The notes beneath the pieces were generated by a model. It had not been told where the DNA came from. It saw only the letters and a program-made list of their open reading frames with translations, and searched no databases. From positions 1 through 6,047 of the forward strand of contig JADFVC010000363.1 of NCBI GenBank assembly GCA_015222355.1: a stretch of DNA of 6,047 bases, read 5' to 3'. Position numbers and translations under genes: made by a program. Shown in pieces: positions 1-4,917 of this stretch (position 1 is the stretch's first letter; each line of letters starts with the position of its first letter). Origin of the DNA: Chloroflexota bacterium. Its GTDB lineage: Bacteria > Desulfobacterota > Desulfuromonadia > Desulfuromonadales > Geopsychrobacteraceae.

Positions 1-46
1 AAAAAGATTGAATTTTTGTTCGGTGCGTGTTACCTATGTCGCCCGT

Positions 47-123
47 CGGAGCGTAGCGCAGCCTGGTAGCGCACCTGGTTTGGGACCAGGGTGTCGGAGG
101 TTCGAATCCTCTCGCTCCGACCA
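47..123 (+). tRNA. tRNA-Pro, anticodon UGG, CCA encoded
   Basis: The sequence folds into a complete 77-nt cloverleaf. The acceptor arm is CGGAGCG (47-53) with CGCTCCG (113-119), the D stem GCGC (56-59) with GCGC (69-72), and the anticodon stem CCTGG (74-78) with CCAGG (86-90). The loop TTTGGGA puts the anticodon TGG at 81-83. The T stem GGAGG (96-100) pairs with CCTCT (108-112) around the loop TTCGAAT. The discriminator is A120 and the CCA tail is encoded at 121-123. The C1-G72 pair fits bacterial proline tRNAs. It decodes CCN proline codons. The gene stands alone and is followed 12 nt later by a terminator hairpin. No clear promoter is visible in the 46 bases upstream. Confidence 0.97.
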
Positions 124-135
124 GTTCAAGACAAT

Positions 136-168
136 AAGGGCATTTTCCGGTCGGAAAATGCCCTTTTC
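136..168 (+). terminator. Intrinsic terminator of tRNA-Pro, possibly shared with mlaC
   Basis: A near-perfect inverted repeat pairs AAGGGCATTTTCC (136-148) with GGAAAATGCCCTT (153-165) around the short loop GGTC, and TTTTC completes the T-rich tail on the + strand. It lies directly behind tRNA-Pro, so it very probably ends that transcript. Read from the other side it lies about 30 nt beyond the mlaC stop. There the hairpin is followed by TTATTGTCTTG, a weaker T tract, so bidirectional use is plausible but unproven. Confidence 0.88.
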
Positions 169-195
169 ATTAACCTCTACTGTCCCTGATGAACA

Positions 196-792
196 CTATT
201 GAGTCGGGGGTTCGCCTTGCATAGCGAACACCTTTTGCTCCATCAGGGCAAGGAGACCATCAAGACCGTCCTTACGAATAATTTCGCCATAGCTGGAACG
301 ATAATTCCGGATCATACTGACCCCTTCGATCACCATATCAAAAACCTGCCAGCGATCATTTTCATAAATCATCTTGTACTGCACCGGGATTTCCAGATCT
401 CCTGTGACAAATTTCGTATCGATAATCGCTTTGTTTCCCTTGACACGCTGCTTGAGATACTGAACTGTTCCACCCGAATAATCATTGACCCGGTTCAGGT
501 AGGTTCTTTCCAGCACCTTGACAAACAAGTCGGAAAAATGCTGCCGCTGTTCTTCTGTCGCCCCCTGCCAGTAGGGGCCAAGAGTTCGTTCCGACATTGA
601 AGCCATGTTGAGAAATCCCTGCACCCGGCCACTGACCTGGGACTTTTTTTCCTCGGCAGTCAATTCATCCTGCTGCAACACAGACAAAACGGAATTGATC
701 ATACCTTCAACCTGTTCCTGCGGTTGCGGGATGGCCCAAGCTGAAACCACCAAGCTAAGAAAAAACACCCACGTAAAAACGAGCCGTTTCAT
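196..792 (-). CDS. mlaC: MlaC, periplasmic phospholipid-binding protein of the Mla pathway
   Basis: MlaC (Ttg2D family) is a soluble periplasmic carrier that shuttles phospholipid between outer-membrane MlaA and the inner-membrane MlaFEDB transporter. The 198-residue product has a Sec signal peptide: a K2-R3 start, a hydrophobic stretch to about residue 18, and a likely cleavage after A-W-A at residue 20. The family hallmark near the C terminus is clear, I155-E-G-V-S-M-I-R-N-Y-R-S-S-Y168. Length fits the family at about 200 residues. The ATG at 792 lies 3 nt after the mlaA stop and is preceded by GGGGA inside the end of mlaA with an 8-nt spacer, so the two genes are almost certainly co-transcribed and translationally close. 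No mlaF, mlaE or mlaD homologue is in this window, so the transporter must lie elsewhere. Family assignment is very secure; lipid transport by this copy is inferred from the family. Confidence 0.93.
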   Translation of the reverse strand: MKRLVFTWVFFLSLVVSAWAIPQPQEQVEGMINSVLSVLQQDELTAEEKKSQVSGRVQGFLNMASMSERTLGPYWQGATEEQRQHFSDLFVKVLERTYLNRVNDYSGGTVQYLKQRVKGNKAIIDTKFVTGDLEIPVQYKMIYENDRWQVFDMVIEGVSMIRNYRSSYGEIIRKDGLDGLLALMEQKVFAMQGEPPTQ

Positions 793-795
793 TCG

Positions 796-1677
796 TTACA
801 TCCCCAACCATTTGAATGGATTCAAGTTATTTTCGTTTAAAAAACTACCGTCAATCGTCAATATACTATAGTCGACTTTACCAACCTGGGCTGCCCGACG
901 TTGGGCATACGCTGCCCGGACAAACAGGTATGGATCAAGAGAATCCCGCACGATACTTTCATAAGTATCCTTATCAAGCGACAAGCCGTTCGTCACCTTG
1001 AACACTTTAGCACCAAGATGCTCCATGGTCGTCAGGTCAGCATACCAGAACGGATCTAAAACGGTATCAACCAACCCGCCTGTGGTATCACGGAGACTTG
1101 AAGGACCGAGAACAGGCAGAACCAGATAAAAACCGTGCCCCGCACCATAGTAGCCGAGTGTCTGGCCAAAATCCTCTTCGACTTTTTCAACACCGGCAAG
1201 CGAAGTCGCTGGATCGAAAAGCCCCGCAATACCAATTGTGCTGTTAACGACAAAACGATATATCTCAGTTCCGAAATCGGTAAATTTCAACTGTAACAAG
1301 GCGTTTGCTGCCCGCATTGGTGTTAGCAAGTTGGAAAAGAAATTGCCAACGGAAACCCGAACAGGACGGGGCACGATGAATCTGTATCCTTTGGCAACCG
1401 GCTTGGCCAGGTAAAAGTAAAGCTTGTCGTTGACCCAGAACATTCCCCGGTTAAAACCTTCCAGCGGGTCAGCAATCAGAATTTCATCAAAGCTCCCCTC
1501 GTCAGCAAAATCATCGTCGAAATCATCGTCAAAATCTTCATCAAACTGATCATTCTGCTGACCGGCAGGGATAATAACTGTCGGCACATCGGTCGCAGCA
1601 AATCCTACGGCTTGCAGGGGGCCGGCAACAAGGGTAACTGTGAGCAAAAGAATGAGTGAGGTTAAAAAACGCAACAT
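796..1677 (-). CDS. mlaA: MlaA/VacJ family outer-membrane lipid asymmetry protein, non-lipoprotein form
   Basis: MlaA removes phospholipid from the outer leaflet of the outer membrane and hands it to MlaC. The 293-residue product starts with a hydrophobic signal segment (about residues 4-24). A strongly acidic linker of repeated D and F residues follows (about 43-65), then the VacJ domain with D70-P-L-E-G-F-N-R77, F170-G-Q-T-L-G175 and P188-V-L-G-P-S193. Escherichia coli MlaA is a lipoprotein, but no cysteine is present anywhere in this protein, so there is no lipobox and the signal peptide must be either cleaved by signal peptidase I or kept as an anchor. It is longer than E. coli MlaA (about 250 residues), partly because of the linker. 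The ATG at 1677 is preceded by AGAGGGG with an 11-nt spacer, rather long but the best start seen. It is the first gene of an mlaA-mlaC pair. Confidence 0.93.
   Translation of the reverse strand: MLRFLTSLILLLTVTLVAGPLQAVGFAATDVPTVIIPAGQQNDQFDEDFDDDFDDDFADEGSFDEILIADPLEGFNRGMFWVNDKLYFYLAKPVAKGYRFIVPRPVRVSVGNFFSNLLTPMRAANALLQLKFTDFGTEIYRFVVNSTIGIAGLFDPATSLAGVEKVEEDFGQTLGYYGAGHGFYLVLPVLGPSSLRDTTGGLVDTVLDPFWYADLTTMEHLGAKVFKVTNGLSLDKDTYESIVRDSLDPYLFVRAAYAQRRAAQVGKVDYSILTIDGSFLNENNLNPFKWLGM
1508..1543 (-). repeat. Three 12-bp tandem units coding the acidic linker of MlaA
   Basis: On the + strand three successive 12-mers begin with AAATC: AAATCATCGTCG (1508-1519), AAATCATCGTCA (1520-1531) and AAATCTTCATCA (1532-1543). 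The first two differ at one base, the third at a few. Because 12 is a multiple of three, the repeat adds four residues of the D/F pattern per unit without shifting the mlaA frame. The arrangement suggests local duplication or slippage within the linker. Confidence 0.8.
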
Positions 1678-1716
1678 TATTAATCAGTCCCCTCTTTTAT
1701 GACATATTTCCCATAT

Positions 1717-1757
1717 AAAAACTTCATCGTGTCCATCTAAAGTTTCCGGATGGACAC
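1717..1757 (-). terminator. Probable weak terminator between the methyltransferase gene and mlaA
   Basis: GTGTCCATC (1729-1737) pairs perfectly with GATGGACAC (1749-1757), a 9-bp stem with an 11-nt loop. Read on the - strand, the hairpin lies just past the methyltransferase stop and is followed after 7 nt by five T residues (complement of 1717-1721). The gap before the T tract makes it a weak or leaky terminator, so some transcription from the crcB operon could reach mlaA-mlaC. There is no T tract on the + strand side. Confidence 0.5.
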
Positions 1758-1769
1758 TGAGTAAAATTG

Positions 1770-2378
1770 TCAAACTCGTTTTTCCGCAACAAGCAAAAAG
1801 GGCGCTTCGGGTCGATTACTGACTTTCAATTGTAAAACCTGAAAGTCCGCGGCCGGAAGCCCGGCAAAAAAGCCATCAACCAACCGACCTTCTTCAGCGC
1901 CACCTGGATGCCCGAGGTAAATAACAACTGCCAGTCGTCCCCCGGGTGCCAGCAAATGACAAGCTTGCCGCAAAGCTTTGAGGGTAGAATCGGGGCGGGT
2001 GATAATCTGCGGATCCCCTCCCGGAAAATAGCCTAAGTTGGCGACAACCCCTTGCGGAGCCTGCGACAGATAATCAGCCAGGGATTCATGCCCAGCCTGA
2101 ATCAAATCAACACCGGAAGCAATGGGAAGTTTACCTGCCCCCGCCTGCCACATCCGGACAACAGCACCATGCTCCAACAAATGCTGGCGGGTACTTTCCA
2201 GAGCTGCGGACTGGATATCAAAAGCAACAACCTGACCAGTTTCACCAACTAGTCGATGAAGCATTAGCGTATCACAACCATTTCCGGCGGTCAGGTCGAT
2301 AACTAATTGACCTTTTTTAATTTTTTCAGCAAGCAGCTCATGTCCCCAGCTGACAACACGAGTCAGTGCGCGGCTCAA
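1770..2378 (-). CDS. mnmM: MnmM/YtqB-type SAM-dependent tRNA (mnm5s2U34) methyltransferase
   Basis: The 202-residue product is a class I SAM-dependent methyltransferase of the family formerly called putative rRNA methylase (YtqB). Bacillus subtilis YtqB/MnmM is known to methylate nm5s2U to mnm5s2U at tRNA wobble position 34. Visible motifs are the SAM-binding loop D28-L-T-A-G-N-G-C-D-T37, motif II F53-D-I-Q56, the family signature N114-L-G-Y-F-P-G-G-D122, I153-Y-L-G-H-P-G-G160, and the C-terminal P-F-L-L-V-A-E-K. Length matches the family (about 190-200). The start is TTG at 2376-2378, sharing TTGA with the stop of the upstream TerB-like gene, a 4-nt overlap that suggests translational coupling; no strong Shine-Dalgarno sequence precedes it. 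It is the last gene of the crcB-led cluster. Family membership is secure. The exact substrate is inferred, as members outside Firmicutes are less studied. Confidence 0.87.
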   Translation of the reverse strand: MSRALTRVVSWGHELLAEKIKKGQLVIDLTAGNGCDTLMLHRLVGETGQVVAFDIQSAALESTRQHLLEHGAVVRMWQAGAGKLPIASGVDLIQAGHESLADYLSQAPQGVVANLGYFPGGDPQIITRPDSTLKALRQACHLLAPGGRLAVVIYLGHPGGAEEGRLVDGFFAGLPAADFQVLQLKVSNRPEAPFLLVAEKRV

Positions 2379-2818
2379 GGTCTGGTAACCCGCAGTTTGG
2401 CTTCAATCAATTGCCGATGGGACAGCCCAATCAGGGTGCCGAGTTGCCTCATCAAAGCTTCTTCGTAATGATCCAGGTGGCTATCCGCATACACCAGTTC
2501 CCAGATGGCTTCGATGATCTGCTCCTTTTCCTGCTGATTAAAAGCCTTGTTGATCTCTCGAGTAAACTGGTGCAGGTCGACACTGTTACTGCGGACCTCT
2601 TCCGCCAATTCCAGCAGTTCAGACAAGAAATCACCTGCGACCGAAAAATGATTTTTGAGGACATGACCAATCGCAACCTGCTCCGCCGCGTGAAAATCGC
2701 CATCTGCGTGAGCCACCTCCAGCAACAAAACCGCCGCAGCCAAGGGAATGCGTTCAGCCCGGTCGGAATCCTGCTGCTCAACCGGCGAAGCGAAAACCTG
2801 CAACAATCGTTTTAACAT
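2375..2818 (-). CDS. TerB-like helical protein (COG4103 type), function unknown
   Basis: The 147-residue protein is predicted to be all helical with no signal peptide or membrane segment, so it should be cytoplasmic. It shows the two-part TerB pattern. The first half contains H37-A-D-G-D41 followed by E46. The second half contains Y110-A-D-S-H-L-D-H-Y-E-E120 followed by L-G-T-L-I-G-L-S. In TerB proteins such acidic positions can bind metal ions. Although databases label this family tellurite resistance, the other ter genes (terC, terD, terZ) are absent here, so a tellurite role is not supported. The ATG at 2818 has AGAGG 7 nt upstream, and the gene begins 10 nt after the DUF190 stop, so it belongs to the crcB operon. 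The stop overlaps the TTG start of the methyltransferase gene. Confidence 0.8.
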   Translation of the reverse strand: MLKRLLQVFASPVEQQDSDRAERIPLAAAVLLLEVAHADGDFHAAEQVAIGHVLKNHFSVAGDFLSELLELAEEVRSNSVDLHQFTREINKAFNQQEKEQIIEAIWELVYADSHLDHYEEALMRQLGTLIGLSHRQLIEAKLRVTRP

Positions 2819-2828
2819 CTCTCTACCT

Positions 2829-3164
2829 CTATTCTTTCGTGTAACGGATAACCCGTGCCTTTTCGAGAGTAATCATCCCTCCCTGCAGCATTTCATCCAA
2901 GCGGGGAAGAATTTCTTCAACCTTATCCTCGGTGTCGACAACTTCAATAACCAGGGGCAAATTCTGCGACAGACACAACAGGCGATCCGTATGTAATACC
3001 GAGGTTGCACCGAAACCGGCAACACCCCGTAGAACGGTCGCCCCGGCAAAACCTTCCTCATGAAAGAGTTCAAGCAGTGCGCTGTACAAGGGTTGCCCCT
3101 GCCAGCGATCCGCTTCACCGACAAAAATTCGCATCAAAACCTGTTCACCCTCTAGGCGCCGCAT
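2829..3164 (-). CDS. DUF190 family protein (COG1993), crcB neighbour
   Basis: The 111-residue product fits the small DUF190 family, with the typical run L-E-G-E-Q-V-L-M-R-I-F-V-G-E near the start, then G-A-T-V-L-R-G-V-A-G-F-G-A, and V-I-E-V-V-D followed by a predicted helix and G-M-I-T-L-E-K-A. The fold is thought to resemble the PII/CutA-like ferredoxin-type fold, but no biochemical role is established to my knowledge. The reading frame is open up to 3230, but the ATG at 3164 is preferred: GGAGG lies 10 nt upstream, it sits 17 nt after the crcB stop, and the family alignment begins there. DUF190 genes are commonly found beside crcB, which suggests a regulatory or accessory role in fluoride handling. 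That role is an inference from gene neighbourhood. Confidence 0.88.
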   Translation of the reverse strand: MRRLEGEQVLMRIFVGEADRWQGQPLYSALLELFHEEGFAGATVLRGVAGFGATSVLHTDRLLCLSQNLPLVIEVVDTEDKVEEILPRLDEMLQGGMITLEKARVIRYTKE

Positions 3165-3181
3165 AAAACCCCGTCCTCCGG

Positions 3182-3553
3182 TTAAAACTGGCGTGCGACC
3201 AGCACACCCAGCATGGCAGAGAAGAGACAAAGAAAGACATTCAACAGGATATTGGCCCCAGCATGCCCGAAACTCCCCTCCTCCAACAAGCGCAGTGTTT
3301 CATAGGAAAATGTTGAAAAAGTTGTAAATCCCCCCATAAAGCCGACCGTCAACCCGAGCCGAAGCTCAGGCGAAAGCAGTGTGCTGCGCATCCCGAAGGT
3401 CATCAACAGACCGAGGAGAAATGACCCGACGACATTCACCAGCAGGGTTCCATACGGCAAACCGCGCCCAACCAGCTGGTAAGTCCAGTCGGAAGCGAGA
3501 AATCGGGCCATACAACCCAGTCCGCCAAAGATACCGATGTAAAACAATTGCAT
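3182..3553 (-). CDS. crcB: CrcB/Fluc fluoride ion channel
   Basis: CrcB (Fluc) proteins are small inner-membrane channels that let fluoride leave the cell, working as antiparallel dimers. The 123-residue product has four hydrophobic segments and the family landmarks: an N-terminal G-G-L-G-C-M-A-R, the G-T-L-L-V-N-V-V-G-S-F-L-L-G segment carrying the conserved pore Asn, and G-F-M-G-G-F-T-T-F-S-T-F-S-Y-E, whose Phe and Thr residues line the fluoride path and whose centre binds sodium in characterised homologues. Length equals the usual 120-130. The frame is open back to 3679, but those 42 codons match nothing in the family, so the ATG at 3553 is chosen; its ribosome site is weak (GGA 7 nt upstream). 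It appears to lead the operon with DUF190, the TerB-like gene and the methyltransferase. I found no recognisable fluoride riboswitch upstream. Confidence 0.92.
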   Translation of the reverse strand: MQLFYIGIFGGLGCMARFLASDWTYQLVGRGLPYGTLLVNVVGSFLLGLLMTFGMRSTLLSPELRLGLTVGFMGGFTTFSTFSYETLRLLEEGSFGHAGANILLNVFLCLFSAMLGVLVARQF

Positions 3554-3713
3554 GCAGGAATCCAACAATATGAATTTTAAAAATGAAGATATGAGTCCCG
3601 CGTCATTATCGTGGAGCCGAGCCGAACTGTCAATTCGCAAGGCCAAGTTGTCAGGCATCCCTTGAGCAACACTCGGCATCGAAAAATCTTTCTTCCCTTA
3701 AGCACCAAGACGA

Positions 3714-3742
3714 TTGACAAAAGCAGGTAGATTCCGTAGTTT
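3714..3742 (+). promoter_or_regulatory. bamD: Candidate bamD promoter with consensus -35
   Basis: TTGACA, an exact -35 hexamer, lies at 3714-3719. With a 17-nt spacer the -10 position holds TAGTTT (3737-3742), a poor match. It would place a start site about 30 nt before the bamD ATG. A second weak option pairs TTGGCA (3744-3749) with GATTAT (3767-3772), but that would leave almost no leader although bamD has a good ribosome-binding site. Confidence 0.3.
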
Positions 3743-3767
3743 CTTGGCAACTATCGAGATTAAAAGG

Positions 3768-3773
3768 ATTATA
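3768..3773 (-). promoter_or_regulatory. crcB: Candidate -10 element for the crcB operon
   Basis: Read on the - strand, these six bases are TATAAT, a perfect sigma70 -10 hexamer. No good -35 hexamer lies 16-18 nt upstream, where the sequence is bamD coding DNA, and the TGn extension is absent. If used, transcription would start near 3761 and give crcB a leader of about 200 nt. The site overlaps the bamD ribosome-binding region. A match this short in an A/T-rich stretch could be chance. Confidence 0.3.
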
Positions 3774-3778
3774 CAATA

Positions 3779-4519
3779 ATGGTACACAGGTATTTGCTGA
3801 TCACCGTTCTTTGCTTCCTGCTGGCGGCCTGCGGCGGACAAAAAGTCAAACCAGAAAATTCGGCAGAACGATATTTCCAGGAAGGGGAGAAATTTTACGA
3901 GAAAAACCTCTATGAGGATGCTATCGCCTCGTGGGAAAAGGTTCGTGACAGTTATTATTCACCGGCTCTGAACATGCTCGCCGAATTGAAAATTGCCGAG
4001 ACTTACTATATCTCTGAGCGTTACGCGGAAGCTGCTGTCGCTTATGAGGACTTCCTCAAGCGCCACCCGAACGATTTTCGCCTGGCGACAATCCTCTACC
4101 GTTTGGGTCTCAGCCATTACCAGCAGATCCTCTCTGCCGACCGTGATCAGAGCAGCACCGAAAACGCCCTTAAAGCATTCAATGAACTGATCAAACGCTT
4201 TCCCGACGACACTCAGTCACAAGAAGCAAGCTACCTTGTTCAACGCTGCCATAACCGTCTCGCCGAGCATGAAGTTTATGTCGGACGTTATTACCTGAAA
4301 GCAGGAAATTTCCAAGCGGCAATTAACCGCCTGGAAAAAGCTTTGGCCAACGCCCCCAACTACTATTACCTCGACGAACTCTATTTTTATCTTGGCCAGG
4401 CCTACCTGAAAGCCGGAGACAAAAACCAGGCCGAGGCAAAATTCAACCGGCTGTTCGAAGAGTTTCCCGGCAGCGATTATCTGGCTGAAGCCAAGAAGAT
4501 TCTTGAGGAAGAATCCTGA
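3779..4519 (+). CDS. bamD: BamD, outer-membrane lipoprotein of the beta-barrel assembly machine
   Basis: BamD is the TPR-repeat lipoprotein that, with BamA, inserts beta-barrel proteins into the outer membrane from its periplasmic face. The 246-residue product matches the usual length (E. coli about 245). It has a hydrophobic lipoprotein signal (residues 4-17) ending in the lipobox L-A-A-C with the lipidated Cys at 18, followed by G-G, which does not signal inner-membrane retention. TPR-like helical pairs follow, with repeats such as Y-F-Q-E-G-E-K-F-Y-E-K-N-L-Y-E-D-A-I, Y-A-E-A-A-V-A-Y-E-D-F-L-K-R-H-P, A-L-K-A-F-N-E-L-I-K-R-F-P-D and Y-L-K-A-G-N-F-Q-A-A-I-N-R-L. The ATG at 3779 is preceded by AAAAGGA with a 10-nt spacer. 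It is divergent from crcB and appears monocistronic, with an inverted repeat behind it. Other TPR lipoproteins are conceivable, but the length, lipobox and repeat layout favour BamD. Confidence 0.9.
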   Translation: MVHRYLLITVLCFLLAACGGQKVKPENSAERYFQEGEKFYEKNLYEDAIASWEKVRDSYYSPALNMLAELKIAETYYISERYAEAAVAYEDFLKRHPNDFRLATILYRLGLSHYQQILSADRDQSSTENALKAFNELIKRFPDDTQSQEASYLVQRCHNRLAEHEVYVGRYYLKAGNFQAAINRLEKALANAPNYYYLDELYFYLGQAYLKAGDKNQAEAKFNRLFEEFPGSDYLAEAKKILEEES

Positions 4520-4534
4520 TCTTTGCAAACCATC

Positions 4535-4589
4535 CCGAACGAATTTCAAGGCCGGAGTTCTTTGCTGAAGCCCAGCCTTTTTCGTTCGG
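4535..4589 (+). terminator. Inverted repeat and probable terminator behind bamD
   Basis: CCGAACGAA (4535-4543) pairs perfectly with TTCGTTCGG (4581-4589). Inside it AAGGC (4548-4552) pairs with GCCTT (4575-4579). The inner stem alone is followed by a five-T run (4578-4582) and could act as an intrinsic terminator. The T run is partly buried if the outer stem forms, so the two structures may compete. It begins 16 nt after the bamD stop, which suits a transcript end. Confidence 0.5.
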
Positions 4590-4676
4590 AATGAACTGCC
4601 TTCAACAAACTACTGAAAACAGATAAGTTACCAGAAACAGAAAGGATAAATCACGTCTTTATTATTATCTTTTCGC

Positions 4677-4706
4677 TTGACTTGATTGTATACAGCATTA
4701 TATAAG
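4677..4706 (+). promoter_or_regulatory. Sigma70-like promoter of the CoA-transferase with palindromic operator candidate
   Basis: TTGACT (4677-4682) matches the -35 consensus at five of six bases, and TATAAG (4701-4706) matches the -10 at five of six, with an 18-nt spacer. Transcription would begin near 4713, leaving a leader of about 205 nt. Between the hexamers lies the perfect 8-bp palindrome TGTATACA (4687-4694). Palindromes with a GTnnAC-like core in this position resemble operators of GntR-family regulators, so repression at this promoter is plausible; no regulator is encoded in the window. Confidence 0.55.
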
Positions 4707-4712
4707 AAACGC

Positions 4713-4917
4713 TGTTCTTCTAATGCAAATTCCATGGTTATTCCGGTGGCTTTTTCATGGCCTTTTCGACCTCGAAAAAGACCGCCTGTTTTCGTAGTTT
4801 TGCAAGCAAAATCATGCTTTTCAGAATTTCAAAAAGCCATTTATTGGGCGCTGTTTTAACAGCACTTTCAAAGCGGTGCAATAAGTACCGCTGGATCACT
4901 CACAGGAGGAAAGAGAA
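4713..4917 (+). other. Structured 5' leader of the CoA-transferase mRNA
   Basis: This stretch holds no convincing gene but several inverted repeats. CGGT plus CTTTTTC (4744-4756, with a GG bulge) pairs with GAAAAAG plus ACCG (4774-4784). TTTTGC pairs with GCAAAA (4798-4811). GCTGT pairs with ACAGC (4850-4863, four-base loop). AGCGGT pairs with ACCGCT (4872-4892), ending 11 nt before the ribosome-binding site. TGGCTTTTT (4747-4755) can instead pair with AAAAAGCCA (4831-4839), excluding the first hairpin. I recognise no known riboswitch class; the GEMM and fluoride cores were looked for and not seen. The rest of the gap, 4590-4676, is A/T-rich with nothing identifiable. Confidence 0.45.
4904..4909 (+). 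promoter_or_regulatory. Strong ribosome-binding site of the CoA-transferase
   Basis: AGGAGG is an exact Shine-Dalgarno sequence, 8 nt before the ATG at 4918. It fixes the start codon and suggests efficient translation, in keeping with a central metabolic enzyme. It lies just downstream of the AGCGGT/ACCGCT hairpin. Confidence 0.85.

Noticed and set aside
199..600. A 133-codon + strand frame opposite mlaC
   Set aside because: It is antisense to mlaC, which has a signal peptide and the family signature; no motif is seen in this frame.
2375..2818. Tellurite resistance function for the TerB-like protein
   Set aside because: The label comes only from the family name; no other ter gene is nearby and the neighbours concern fluoride and tRNA modification.
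3165..3230. N-terminal extension of the DUF190 gene
   Set aside because: The added 22 residues overlap the end of crcB, match nothing in the family, and the ATG at 3164 has a clear GGAGG.
3554..3679. N-terminal extension of CrcB by 42 residues
   Set aside because: CrcB proteins start right before the first membrane segment, as the ATG at 3553 does; the extension is polar and unlike the family.
4713..4917. GEMM (cyclic dinucleotide) riboswitch, common in Geobacter relatives
   Set aside because: The conserved GEMM core segments were looked for by eye and are not present in this leader.
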